From contig JACKEA010000007.1 of assembly GCA_020633235.1 (NCBI GenBank), positions 434,001-498,000 of the forward strand: DNA of 64,000 bases, written 5' to 3'. The translations under genes were made by a program, and so were the position numbers. The notes below the pieces were generated by a model. That model had not been told where the DNA came from, made no database searches, and was given only the letters and a program-made list of their open reading frames with translations. This DNA comes from Polyangiaceae bacterium. GTDB taxonomy: Bacteria; Myxococcota_A; Polyangia; Polyangiales; Polyangiaceae. Of this stretch, positions 19,128 through 27,185 are shown piece after piece (positions within the stretch are counted from its first letter, which is position 1; each line of letters begins with the position of its first letter).

Positions 19128-19227
19128 GCGGTTCGCCCGCGTGGTGCAGGACGACTGAGGTTTGGCGCGGTTCGTCTGTCGCTTGGCGCAAGCTCCAGCG
19201 TGGCGTTTGCGTAGCTTGTGACATGCG
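19128..19227 (+). repeat. right 100-nt direct repeat flanking lanthipeptide cluster
   Basis: Ungapped partner of 6811-6910 (about 78 of 100 identical; 39 of 42 in the first block). In this copy the AraC-type C-terminus RFARVVQDD plus stop is still readable, but it is preceded by an in-frame stop (TAG at 19114), so it is a gene-end remnant. It ends in CATGCG, whose ATG is the start of the next lipoprotein gene. The GCTTG/CAAGC hairpin at 19181-19193 is better formed here than in the left copy. Confidence 0.8.
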
Positions 19228-20578
19228 TTGGTTCGGAGTGGGGCGGTCGAGATATGGAGTCCTGCTGCTCGCTCTGGCTGCCACGCCGCTGTCGTGCAGC
19301 GGGTCGAGCTCCAGCGGGGGCAGTGGTGGAAACGGCGGTAGCGGGGGCGGCGTTCATCAACCGGATCCGCAGCCCACGCCGGTGGGCACTTCGACGGGAG
19401 CAGCGGAGACGACGAACGTAGGTACGGACGGCGGAACGCTGCTGTCCTCCGACGGGCGCTTCGAGGTCACGCTGCCCGCCGGCGCGCTGGCTGCGCCCAC
19501 GGACCTGACGTTGGAGCCGCTCGAGAACCAGGCGCTCGGTGGCGTTGGAGCCGCATATCGCATCGGCCCCGAAGGTGTGCAGCTCCTGAAGCCCGTCGAG
19601 ATCACCTTCTACTACGACGACCAGGATCTGGCCGGCACTACCCCGACCTTGTTCAGCATCGCCTATCAAGATGCCGAAGGGCGCTGGCACCGGATGACGT
19701 CGTCCACGCTGGACGAGAGCGCGGGGACCATCACGGTGAGCTCGCCGCACTTCAGCGATTGGTCCTTGGTTCCCGGGCTCCAGATCCGCCCGCCATCCGC
19801 CACCGTGCAGGTGAACGGCAGCGTCGAGCTCGAGATCCAGAACTGCGTGGACGCCAATCCCAACAGTGACCTATCCGACATCCTCTACGACTGCGACACT
19901 GGCTTGGCGCCGCTGATGGCGGCGTTCCCCACTTGGTCTGCCACTGCGGGCAGCGTTTCTGGGAAAGGCCTGGCCGTCAGCTACAAGGCGCCCGCGCAGG
20001 TACCCTCGCAGAACCCGGTCGCCGTTTCTGCAACCTTGGATTACGGCAAGCAGACGGAGATCTTGGTGTCGAACATCACCGTGAAGGATCAGGCACCGGG
20101 CTACACCTTCACCGTCCACCACTCGTCGACCACCTCACAGGTGTTCGACGCCACGGTCACCGGCACTTTGGATTTCGAGTCCCAGGACGCGGGCGGCAAG
20201 TACTACACCCTCGCCGGCACGCTGACGTTCCAGACCGAGATCGTGATGGGAACCATGTATTGCACGCCTACGATCGCCTCCAGCTCCGTCAGCTCCAACG
20301 GCGCAAGCGTGCTGCACGTGAGCCCGGATGGCAGCTACACCTTCGACTACATTCTCGCCTACGACGGTCCCGCCAGCTGCGTGGACAAGTCCACGGATCC
20401 GCCGACGGTGATCAACATCGACCAATTCCAGGCGGGCCTCACGTTTTATCCGGGCTGCAACCCGACGTCCCCCGGCATGCCCACCACGTTCCAGACCTCG
20501 GATCCCACGCACATCCAAGGCTCGGGTCAGGACGGGTGCGTGGGCGCGACCTCCAACTGGGACATCAAGCAGCAATAG
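19223..20578 (+). CDS. lipoprotein with ZU5-like domain
   Basis: A 451-aa predicted lipoprotein. The signal MRWFGVGRSRYGVLLLALAA leads to TPLSC, a slightly unusual lipobox with Cys near 25, followed by a Ser/Gly linker (SGGSGGNGGSGGG). Residues ~55-170 include TLLSSDGRFEVTLPAGALA, the strand-and-loop pattern of ZU5-like domains, ending SSPHFSDWSLVPG. The rest looks like Ig-like beta domains (SATVQVNGSVELEIQNC) and a C-terminal cystine-containing domain. Surface or periplasmic, function unknown. The ATG lies inside the right direct repeat of the lanthipeptide block. A palindromic repeat begins 2 nt after the stop. Confidence 0.78.
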   Translation: MRWFGVGRSRYGVLLLALAATPLSCSGSSSSGGSGGNGGSGGGVHQPDPQPTPVGTSTGAAETTNVGTDGGTLLSSDGRFEVTLPAGALAAPTDLTLEPLENQALGGVGAAYRIGPEGVQLLKPVEITFYYDDQDLAGTTPTLFSIAYQDAEGRWHRMTSSTLDESAGTITVSSPHFSDWSLVPGLQIRPPSATVQVNGSVELEIQNCVDANPNSDLSDILYDCDTGLAPLMAAFPTWSATAGSVSGKGLAVSYKAPAQVPSQNPVAVSATLDYGKQTEILVSNITVKDQAPGYTFTVHHSSTTSQVFDATVTGTLDFESQDAGGKYYTLAGTLTFQTEIVMGTMYCTPTIASSSVSSNGASVLHVSPDGSYTFDYILAYDGPASCVDKSTDPPTVINIDQFQAGLTFYPGCNPTSPGMPTTFQTSDPTHIQGSGQDGCVGATSNWDIKQQ

Positions 20579-20579
20579 A

Positions 20580-20631
20580 TTGTTGGCGCGGCGCGAATCC
20601 CGTCAGGGACGTTTCCGCGGCGCGCCAACAA
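20580..20631. repeat. palindromic dispersed repeat, possible transcription terminator
   Basis: Perfect 11-bp inverted repeat TTGTTGGCGCG (20580-20590) / CGCGCCAACAA (20621-20631), with further imperfect pairing inside the 30-nt interval (GCGCGAATCCC against GGGACGTTTCCGCG). It begins immediately after a lipoprotein stop codon, so it could terminate that message. Both arms match other copies of the family in this window. Confidence 0.7.
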
Positions 20632-20672
20632 ACAAATGAACAGCGGGGTTCGGCGGCGCGGTAAGCTGCGCC

Positions 20673-21395
20673 ATGCGCTCGCTCTTGGTGTTCGGGGTGT
20701 TGCTGTTGGCCACGGGGTGCTCGTCCGGCTCCGGTTCGTTGGGGGGAACCGGCGGCGCTGCGGGCGGCGGCAGCGGCGGAGTGGGCGGCAGCGGCGGCGC
20801 GGGCGCGACAGGGGGCAGCGGTGGTGCTGGCGCGACCGGCGGGGCGGCTGGCACTGGCGCGACCGGTGGCATGGCGGGGGCGGCGGGCAGTGGCGGCGCG
20901 GCCGGCGCGGGAGGCAATCCGCGGGTGGAGCTCGACACCAACATGGGCAAGATGGTGTTCGAGCTCGATCCGGTGCGCATGCCGATCACCACCGCGAACT
21001 TCCTCGCCTACGTGGACGCCGGCTTCTACGACGGCACCATCTTCCACCGAGTGATTCCGGACTTCGTGATCCAAGGCGGCGGCTTCACGTCGGGCCTGGT
21101 TTCCAAGCAGACGAATCCGCCCATCGTGCTGGAGACGAGCCCGGAGGTACTACACGACTACGGCGCTCTCAGCATGGCGCGCACCAGCGTTCCGGACAGC
21201 GCTACCAGCCAGTTCTTCGTGGTGAACGCTCAGGCGGGCGCCCACTCATTGGACGGCGACTACGCCGCCTTCGGCAAGATGCTCGAAGGCAGTGCCACGC
21301 TGGATGCCATCAGCGCGGTGCAGACGTCGAGCCAGCAGGGATACGATGACGTGCCGGTGACGGACGTCGTGATCAACTCCGCGAAGCGGCTGTGA
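20673..21395 (+). CDS. lipoprotein cyclophilin-type peptidyl-prolyl isomerase
   Basis: A 240-aa lipoprotein. MRSLLVFGVLLLATGC gives a clear lipobox (ATGC). It is followed by about 65 residues of Gly/Ala/Ser/Thr linker (GGSGGAGATGG-like imperfect repeats) and then a compact cyclophilin domain (about residues 83-240). Cyclophilin motifs are NFLAYVDAGFYDGTIFHRV, FVIQGGGFTSG, SQFFVVNAQAGAHSLDGDY and AAFGKMLEG; the catalytic Arg is in FHRVI. The short bacterial type lacks the loop with the cyclosporin Trp. It likely assists folding in the periplasm or at the outer membrane while tethered by the flexible linker. Convergent with the LTxxQ gene, 3 nt between stops. Confidence 0.9.
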   Translation: MRSLLVFGVLLLATGCSSGSGSLGGTGGAAGGGSGGVGGSGGAGATGGSGGAGATGGAAGTGATGGMAGAAGSGGAAGAGGNPRVELDTNMGKMVFELDPVRMPITTANFLAYVDAGFYDGTIFHRVIPDFVIQGGGFTSGLVSKQTNPPIVLETSPEVLHDYGALSMARTSVPDSATSQFFVVNAQAGAHSLDGDYAAFGKMLEGSATLDAISAVQTSSQQGYDDVPVTDVVINSAKRL

Positions 21396-21398
21396 GCC

Positions 21399-21821
21399 TC
21401 AGCCGGGAGGCTTGGGCGGAGGGCGCCGCCCGCCACCACGGCGGCCGTTGCGGCGGCGCTCCAGCTCCTGAGACATCTCGTCGAACTTCTTCTGCTGTGT
21501 GGGATCGAGTACCGCGCGGATCTCGCCGTCCACCTTCTCTTTGAGGCTGCGGTGGTCCGGCGCACAGCGCTCGATCAGGTCTCGGCGTTCTTGCTCGTGG
21601 GCTTGGAAGATCTTCTCGATCTTGTCGCGTTGCTCCGGCGTCAGCTCCAGACGGCGAGCCATGGCTTCCATCCGAAACGCCATGCGGGCGCGACCGGGCG
21701 GTCCTTCCAGGCGCTGAGCGAAGCCGCGCAGCATGTAGCCGCGCATACCGAAGCCGCCGGCCACGGCTCCCAGACCGAAGGCGGCGACCAGTGCCAACAC
21801 GGCTCCGACCTTGCGATTCAC
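21399..21821 (-). CDS. CnrX/Spy-like LTxxQ periplasmic sensor protein
   Basis: A 140-aa protein: N-terminal membrane anchor VGAVLALVAAFGLGAVAGGF, then an all-helical periplasmic domain with the LTPEQRDKIEKIF (LTxxQ) motif and ERCAPDHRSLKEK, ending in a basic, Pro-rich tail. This is the size and layout of CnrX/Spy/ZraP-type metal or stress proteins (family Metal_resist). The start is GTG at 21821, overlapping the stop of the 84-aa gene (GTGA). Its place after an ECF sigma and a small single-pass protein copies the CnrH-CnrY-CnrX arrangement, suggesting a periplasmic sensor that releases the sigma factor. Ligand unknown. Confidence 0.8.
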   Translation of the reverse strand: MNRKVGAVLALVAAFGLGAVAGGFGMRGYMLRGFAQRLEGPPGRARMAFRMEAMARRLELTPEQRDKIEKIFQAHEQERRDLIERCAPDHRSLKEKVDGEIRAVLDPTQQKKFDEMSQELERRRNGRRGGGRRPPPKPPG

Positions 21822-22072
21822 TGTTCCAGCTCCACGACATCGAAGTTCGACAAGGCGGTGGTGTCCAGCGTCGTCTGGGCGCTGGATGACACGTAGATAC
21901 TGACGGCGGCGGCGGCCGCGAACAGGCTGAGGGCGATGCCGCGCGCGACCCACGGCTCGCGCCGCACGGGCAGCTGCTCCACCGCGAGCATCACTCGATC
22001 CGCGAAGTCCGCGGGCGGAGACAGCCCTTCAGTGGCTTGGGCCAGGCGATTGAGGCGAGCTTCGTCAGTCAT
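21818..22072 (-). CDS. small single-pass protein, candidate anti-sigma factor (CnrY-like)
   Basis: An 84-aa protein with a cytoplasmic N-terminus of ~45 residues (MTDEARLNRLAQATEGLSPP and a helical region), one transmembrane helix (GIALSLFAAAAAVSIYV) and a ~20-residue periplasmic tail. It lacks the HxxxCxxC zinc anti-sigma motif. It overlaps the ECF sigma gene by 8 nt and the sensor gene by 4 nt, so all three are coupled. Size and topology resemble CnrY (95 aa), which sequesters the sigma factor CnrH. The anti-sigma role is inferred from position only. Confidence 0.65.
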   Translation of the reverse strand: MTDEARLNRLAQATEGLSPPADFADRVMLAVEQLPVRREPWVARGIALSLFAAAAAVSIYVSSSAQTTLDTTALSNFDVVELEQ

Positions 22073-22604
22073 GGTCGTCTCGACGCTTTCGCAGCGTAGC
22101 GCGTGCGCGCACCAACCGCTGCTCTACTGCTCCTTCGGAGCATTCCAGAATCTTCGCCACCTCGGGGGTGGTGAGGCCTTCCACGCTCTTCAGCACCACC
22201 GCGGCACGCTGGTCCGGAGGCAGCTCGGAGAGCCAATCGGACAGCTCCTTCAGCGCCAGATGGGCTTCCGGATCGTTGTCGGGGGTCGTCGTGGTCTCGA
22301 GCTTGTCGTCCGTACCCGCGGGGCGCACCGCCCGCCGCCGAAGATGATCGATGGCAGTGTTGGTCACCACGCGATAGAGCCAGGTGCCGAGGCCCGCGCG
22401 GCGATCGAATTGACCGTCCGTGAGCGCGCGAAAGGCCTTGATGTAGGCCTCCTGAACCACGTCCTCGGCTTCGCTCGTGCTCCCCGTGATGCGCGCTGCC
22501 AGCCGAAACAAGGAGCGCTGGGTGTGCTCCACGATCACGCGAAACTGCGCTCGGTCGCCGGCTTCCACCCGGCGTGCCGCCAAGCTGAGATCCGCTTCTG
22601 CCAC
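22065..22604 (-). CDS. ECF-type RNA polymerase sigma factor
   Basis: A 179-aa sigma-70 family protein of the extracytoplasmic-function group. Region 2 holds DVVQEAYIKAFRA and GLGTWLYRVVTNTAIDHLRR (core and -10 binding). Region 4 is at LPPDQRAAVVLKSVEGLTTP through EVAKILECSEGAVEQRLVRA, a helix-turn-helix for the -35. The acidic TTTTPDNDPEAH linker joins them; there is no region 1 or 3. It lies 67 nt after a Met-rich LTxxQ lipoprotein gene and overlaps the next gene by 8 nt. Expected to be controlled by the downstream small membrane protein and LTxxQ sensor. Target promoters cannot be told; the divergent efflux operon is an obvious candidate. Confidence 0.93.
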   Translation of the reverse strand: MAEADLSLAARRVEAGDRAQFRVIVEHTQRSLFRLAARITGSTSEAEDVVQEAYIKAFRALTDGQFDRRAGLGTWLYRVVTNTAIDHLRRRAVRPAGTDDKLETTTTPDNDPEAHLALKELSDWLSELPPDQRAAVVLKSVEGLTTPEVAKILECSEGAVEQRLVRARATLRKRRDDHD

Positions 22605-22671
22605 GGTTCGTCGACATTACTCTCGGAGGGATGGCGAGTGGAGCCAGTGACGGCTCCACTCGCCGGTTTCA

Positions 22672-23709
22672 TCACCGCTTTTTCATGAATCGGGGACCCT
22701 GCTCGATCTGGGTCGCCAGCTTCTCGCGCTGCTCCGGCGTCAGGATGGCCGTCAGCGTGGCCAGGTGCTCCACGCGCTGCTTGGCGTGCTCGCGCACCTG
22801 CTTCTCGACGTCGTTTCCGTCCATCAGCTTGGCAGCGTCGAAGTCGTCGGAGGCGAAGGCTTCGAGCATCTTCTGGTGCCGCGCCCGCATCTCTTCACCC
22901 TTCTTCTGGAAGTCCGGCCGTTCGGCCTTCTGGAAGGAATCCTTCAGCTGGGTGCGCTGCTGCTCGGTCAGGTCCAGACCGCGCATCATGCCCATGCCAC
23001 CGGGGCCGCCACGCATCATGCCCATGCCGGGTCCTCCACGCATGCCGCGCATGCCGCGCTGAGGTCCGCGGGCCATCGGGCCCTGCGGCACGTCGTCGCT
23101 CAGGCCCAGATCGTCGCCGAGGGGCGCGTTGGGATCGTCGTCCGCGACATCCGGTGGCGGTGCGGCGCGCCGGCCCGGTCGCTGTTGCAGCTCGGCGACC
23201 AACGCTTTGCGCTGCTCGGCGGTCAGGGTCTCGTGCAGCTTGTTCAGCGCCGTCTGGAAGGAGCTCTTGTGCTCCGTCGCCTTCTTGGCGAGCTCGGCGT
23301 ACTGTGTCTCGAAGCTCGCGGCATTGATGCTGCCGGAGCGAACGGCGGCGGCGAGGGACTTGTCGAGCTCCTTGCGAGCGCCGTCGTCGGCGGGGCGTTC
23401 CACCTTCTTCAGGTCCGCGAGCAGGCCGTCGATGGTGGTCTTCTGATCTGCGCTCAGCTCGAGCTTGTCGAGGGCGGCGCGGAAGAACATTTCTGGTCCG
23501 CCACGGTGGCGACCGAAGCCCCTGCGGTCGGCCCGCGGCTTCTTGACGGCATCACCCTTGGCGTTGGGCTGAGCGTTCAGGGACTCTGACTTCTGAGCCG
23601 GTTCGCTGGGCACCTGATCGGTGGGGCCGCTCTGGGCGCAGCCGGTGGCCAGCGCGAGGGCCGCGAGCATGCCGAAGGTCCCGGTGGTCTTGCGCAGAAT
23701 CGATTTCAT
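22672..23709 (-). CDS. Met/Gly-rich LTxxQ (Spy/CpxP-like) lipoprotein
   Basis: A 345-aa lipoprotein: signal MKSILRKTTGTFGMLAALAL with lipobox ATGC. It has three LTxxQ-like helical repeats: LELSADQKTTIDGLL near 83, LTAEQRKALVAEL near 162 and LDLTEQQRTQLKD near 245, with a fourth (LTPEQREKLATQI) near the C-terminus. Between them is a Met/Gly/Arg-rich loop (RGMRGMRGGPGMGMMRGG) that could bind soft metals such as copper or silver; that is an inference. The ATG is preceded by GAGGAAG. It is first in a four-gene run with the sigma factor, candidate anti-sigma and sensor, and divergent from the MacA-type gene. Probable periplasmic chaperone or metal buffer. Confidence 0.82.
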   Translation of the reverse strand: MKSILRKTTGTFGMLAALALATGCAQSGPTDQVPSEPAQKSESLNAQPNAKGDAVKKPRADRRGFGRHRGGPEMFFRAALDKLELSADQKTTIDGLLADLKKVERPADDGARKELDKSLAAAVRSGSINAASFETQYAELAKKATEHKSSFQTALNKLHETLTAEQRKALVAELQQRPGRRAAPPPDVADDDPNAPLGDDLGLSDDVPQGPMARGPQRGMRGMRGGPGMGMMRGGPGGMGMMRGLDLTEQQRTQLKDSFQKAERPDFQKKGEEMRARHQKMLEAFASDDFDAAKLMDGNDVEKQVREHAKQRVEHLATLTAILTPEQREKLATQIEQGPRFMKKR

Positions 23710-23909
23710 GGGGTCTTCCTCTTGGGGTGGGGTTCACTGGGACCGACGCAAATCAGCGCCAGACCCCTACGGTCGGCCCCGGGATAATTGGGTGACAAAG
23801 CTCAAGCGTTGGAATTCATTGAACTAACGCTGGCATGAAATACCCGCGGACGAACCACGAAGAAAAAACATGCATCCCCTCCGTAGGAAAACCCGGACAG
23901 GCTGCGTCG

Positions 23910-25244
23910 ATGAAGCCGATGTCGACGACGTCGCCCACCGGGGCCACTGGGACTGCAGCGGAGCTACGGAAGAACGTGATGGTCGGAGGCAAGCGCCGCT
24001 TGGGGCGCTGGCTCTGGCGGGGCGTGGCCCTGTTGGTGGTGGCGGGCATCGTCGTTGGCGTGATCGCGTGGCGGAAGAACGGCGCCGCGACGGCAACCCG
24101 TTACGACACCAAGCCGGTCACTCAGGGCGATTTGAAGGCGACGGTGAGCGCGACGGGCACCTTGTCGGGACGGGACACGGTGGAGATCGGCGCCCAGGTC
24201 ACCGGCACCATCAAGAAGATCTACGTCGACTTCAACGATCACGTGACCAAGGGCCAGACCCTGCTCGAGATCGAGCCGGACCAGCTGCAAGCCAGCCGCA
24301 ATCAGGCCCGCGCCAAGCTCACCTCCGCTCAGGCTTCCTACAGGAGCGCAAAGGCCACGGCGAGCGAGGCCGAGGCTACCGCCAAGCGCAAGGAAGAGCT
24401 CGCGAAGCAGGGGTTGGTGTCCGATGCAGATCTGCTCGCTGCGAAAGCGACGGCGGCGCGCGCCAAGGCGTCCATTCAGTCGTCGTCGGCGGAGATTGCC
24501 GTCGCCAAGGCGAGCCTCGAGTCCGCGCAGACGTCGCTGAACAAGACCGTCATCAAATCGCCCATCGACGGCATCGTGCTGTCTCGCAGCGTGGAAGAAG
24601 GGCAGACGGTCACCGCTTCCTTGCAGACCCCGGTGCTGTTCATGATCGCGCGTGATCTGAAGCAGATGGAGCTCTCCGTGGGCATCGACGAAGCCGACGT
24701 GGGCCGGGTGAAAGAGGGGCAGCCTGCGAGCTTCACGGTGGACGCCTTCCCGGGGCGCGAGTTTCCCGCCAAGCTCCGCTCGCTGCGCAACGTACCCACC
24801 ACCACGGACAACGTCGTGACCTACGAGGCCGTGCTGGACGTGAGCAACGACGACGAGACGCTCCGCCCCGGCATGACGGCGACGGTGACCATCGTGACGG
24901 AGCATCGCGAGAACGTGATCCTGGTGCCCAACGCCGCGCTGCGCTTCACGCCGCCTTCCGGCAGCAGCTTCGGCCCGCGCAACCCGCTGCAGATGTTCGG
25001 CGGGCGCCGCGGAGGATCACGGCCGTCGAGCTCGGGAGCGCCGGCCGGATCCGCCGGGCCGCCGAAGCTCGCCAAGGACCAGCCCCGCGTCTACATCCTC
25101 GCGTCCCGCGGCGAAGGGCAGCCAGCGCGGCCGCGACCCGTTGCCGTGAAGCTGGGCGTAACGGATGGTCAGAACACCGAGGTGCTCGAAGGCGTGAAGC
25201 CGGGCACGCAGGTGATCATCGACATGCTTTCGGGAGAGGAGTGA
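23910..25244 (+). CDS. macA: MacA-type periplasmic adaptor of an efflux pump
   Basis: A 444-aa membrane fusion protein. A cytoplasmic N-terminus and one transmembrane helix (GVALLVVAGIVVGVIAW) precede a lipoyl half-motif (VEIGAQVTGTIKKIYVDFND), a ~90-residue alpha-helical hairpin of Ala/Glu/Lys-rich coiled coil, the second lipoyl half (IKSPIDGIVLSRSVEEGQTV), a beta-barrel (EGQPASFTVDAFPGREFPA) and a membrane-proximal domain. A Gly/Arg/Ser-rich loop (GGRRGGSRPSSSG) is inserted near residue 375. The frame opens at 23835; ATG 23910 (MKPMSTTSP) was chosen because GGACAGG lies upstream, with 23919 as an alternative. Followed after 4 nt by the ATPase gene. Connects the ABC permease to the TolC-type channel. 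Confidence 0.88.
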   Translation: MKPMSTTSPTGATGTAAELRKNVMVGGKRRLGRWLWRGVALLVVAGIVVGVIAWRKNGAATATRYDTKPVTQGDLKATVSATGTLSGRDTVEIGAQVTGTIKKIYVDFNDHVTKGQTLLEIEPDQLQASRNQARAKLTSAQASYRSAKATASEAEATAKRKEELAKQGLVSDADLLAAKATAARAKASIQSSSAEIAVAKASLESAQTSLNKTVIKSPIDGIVLSRSVEEGQTVTASLQTPVLFMIARDLKQMELSVGIDEADVGRVKEGQPASFTVDAFPGREFPAKLRSLRNVPTTTDNVVTYEAVLDVSNDDETLRPGMTATVTIVTEHRENVILVPNAALRFTPPSGSSFGPRNPLQMFGGRRGGSRPSSSGAPAGSAGPPKLAKDQPRVYILASRGEGQPARPRPVAVKLGVTDGQNTEVLEGVKPGTQVIIDMLSGEE

Positions 25245-25248
25245 GCCG

Positions 25249-25974
25249 GTGAACGCCGCTCTCGCCGAAGACCCACGCGAGCCGTGGTTCCAGCTCGCCG
25301 GCATCACCAAGGTGTACGGCAGCGGAGCTTCCGAGGTCCGCGCCCTGGATGGCGTGGACCTCTCGATCTACCCCGGGGAGTTCGTGTCGGTGATGGGCGC
25401 CAGCGGTTCGGGCAAATCCACCTGCATGAACATCGTGGGCTGCTTGGACGTGCCGACCGGAGGTTCCTACTTCTTTCACGGGGTGGACGTGGGCAAGCTC
25501 GATCAGGACGAGCAGGCCCTGCTCCGCCGTCATTACATCGGTTTCGTGTTCCAGGGCTTCAACCTGCTGGCGCGCACTACCGCCCTCGAGAACGTGGAGC
25601 TGCCGTTGGTCTATCGGCGGGTGCCCAAGGCGGAACGCCACGTGCGCGCCCGCAGAGCTCTCGACATCGTCGGGCTGGCGGGACGCGAGAGCCACACTCC
25701 GGCCGAGCTCTCGGGCGGACAGCAGCAGCGTGTGGCGATCGCCCGGGCGTTGGTGACGGAGCCCTCCTTGCTGTTGGCGGACGAGCCCACGGGCAACCTG
25801 GACTCTGCCCGCAGTGAGGAAATCATGCGCCTCTTGGTGCAGCTGAACCAGGAGCAAGGGCTCACCATCGTGATGGTCACGCATGAGCCGGACCTGGCGG
25901 AGTTCGGAACCCGAGTCGTCGTGTTTCGCGATGGCCGAGTGATCGACGATCGCCCGACACGGAGGCCTGCCTGA
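25249..25974 (+). CDS. MacB-type ABC transporter ATP-binding protein
   Basis: A 241-aa nucleotide-binding subunit of the LolD/MacB group. Walker A is GASGSGKST (about residues 50-58), the Q-loop is FVFQGFNLLART, the signature is LSGGQQQRVAIARAL, Walker B is LLLADEPTGNLDS and the switch His is in VTHEPD. ADEPTGNLD is typical of MacB-like exporters. In classical MacB the ATPase is fused to the permease; here it is a separate gene. The start is GTG 25249, 4 nt after the MacA stop; its stop shares a base with the permease start (TGATG). Confidence 0.92.
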   Translation: MNAALAEDPREPWFQLAGITKVYGSGASEVRALDGVDLSIYPGEFVSVMGASGSGKSTCMNIVGCLDVPTGGSYFFHGVDVGKLDQDEQALLRRHYIGFVFQGFNLLARTTALENVELPLVYRRVPKAERHVRARRALDIVGLAGRESHTPAELSGGQQQRVAIARALVTEPSLLLADEPTGNLDSARSEEIMRLLVQLNQEQGLTIVMVTHEPDLAEFGTRVVVFRDGRVIDDRPTRRPA

Positions 25975-27185
25975 TGCTCCTGTCCACCTTGGTGATGGCC
26001 CTGCGAGAGATCCGCAGGAACACCATGCGGTCCGTGCTCACGATGTTAGGCATCGTGATCGGCGTCGCCGCGGTCATCGTGATGGTGATCATCGGCGATG
26101 GCGCCACGCAGAACGTCACCAACCAGATCTCCGCCCTGGGCGAGAACATGTTGATCGTTTCCCCGGGTGCGGATCGCCATCGCGGTGGCGGCGGCCCCGG
26201 CGTGGCCTCTTCTTTCGAGGAGTCGGACGTCAAGGCCATCGAGACGCAGGTCTCCGGCATTCGCGCGATGGCGCCCACGTCGCAGAAGTCCGTGATCGCC
26301 GTCTTCGGCAACACCAACGCTCGCACCACCGTCATCGGCTCCACCGAGAAGTACTTCGACGTCCGCAGCTACACCCTGGATCAGGGGCGAATGCTGGATC
26401 ATGCGGACATCACGGGCGCGCGTTCCGCCTGCGTGGTCGGCGCCACGGTCAGGAAGAACCTGTATGGCAACGAGAACCCCGTGGGGACTCAGCTCCGGCT
26501 GGGCAAGATCACCTGCGAGGTGGTGGGCCTGTTGGCGGCCAAGGGCACCAGCGGCATGGGCATGGACCAAGACGACTTGGTGGTGATGCCCTTGAAGGCA
26601 TTTCAGCGACGCCTGGCCGGCAGCCGCGACATCAGCAGCATCTACGTGTCCGTGGACAAGGACCGCCCCACCAGTCTGGTCAAGCAACGCATCGAGTCCC
26701 TGCTGCGGGAACGACGGCACGTGGAGCTCGGCAGCGACGACGACTTCAACGTGCGCGACATGGCCGAGATCGCCCAGGCCGTCACCGCCACCACCGGCGC
26801 CATGACGGCGCTGCTCGGTGCCATTGCCGCGGTGAGCCTGCTCGTCGGTGGCATCGGCATCATGAACATCATGCTGGTGTCGGTCACGGAGCGGACCCGA
26901 GAGATCGGCATTCGCCTGGCCATCGGTGCCTTGGGCAGCGAGGTGTTGCTGCAGTTCCTGATCGAAGCCGTCGTGCTCTCCACCCTGGGCGGTCTCATCG
27001 GCATCGGAATTGGCCTCGGAGGTGGCTTCGCCGCGACCAACGCCATGGGCATGCCGTATGTCGTCACCCCTGGCATCGTCATCCTCGCGTTCGCATTCTC
27101 CGCGTTCGTCGGTATCGCATTCGGATTCTTGCCTGCGCGCAAAGCCGCGCGGCTCAGCCCCATCGAGGCCCTTCGTCATGAGTAG
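25974..27185 (+). CDS. MacB-type ABC transporter permease
   Basis: A 403-aa permease with the FtsX/MacB layout. One N-terminal transmembrane helix (MRSVLTMLGIVIGVAAVIVM) is followed by a ~230-residue periplasmic domain (MacB_PCD: ALGENMLIVSPGADRHRGG onward) and three C-terminal helices, the first at LLGAIAAVSLLVGGIGIMNI. The conserved cytoplasmic coupling segment SVTERTREIGIRLAIGA follows it, and the protein ends FLPARKAARLSPIEALRHE, all standard for the family. Mechanotransmission-type exporters move substrates from the periplasm through TolC rather than across the inner membrane. Its stop overlaps the TolC-like gene by 8 nt. Substrate unknown. Confidence 0.93.
   Translation: MLLSTLVMALREIRRNTMRSVLTMLGIVIGVAAVIVMVIIGDGATQNVTNQISALGENMLIVSPGADRHRGGGGPGVASSFEESDVKAIETQVSGIRAMAPTSQKSVIAVFGNTNARTTVIGSTEKYFDVRSYTLDQGRMLDHADITGARSACVVGATVRKNLYGNENPVGTQLRLGKITCEVVGLLAAKGTSGMGMDQDDLVVMPLKAFQRRLAGSRDISSIYVSVDKDRPTSLVKQRIESLLRERRHVELGSDDDFNVRDMAEIAQAVTATTGAMTALLGAIAAVSLLVGGIGIMNIMLVSVTERTREIGIRLAIGALGSEVLLQFLIEAVVLSTLGGLIGIGIGLGGGFAATNAMGMPYVVTPGIVILAFAFSAFVGIAFGFLPARKAARLSPIEALRHE

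Noticed and set aside
20735..20920. GGC-rich stretch in the cyclophilin lipoprotein as a non-coding repeat
   Set aside because: It keeps the reading frame and encodes a Gly/Ala tether between lipobox and cyclophilin domain.
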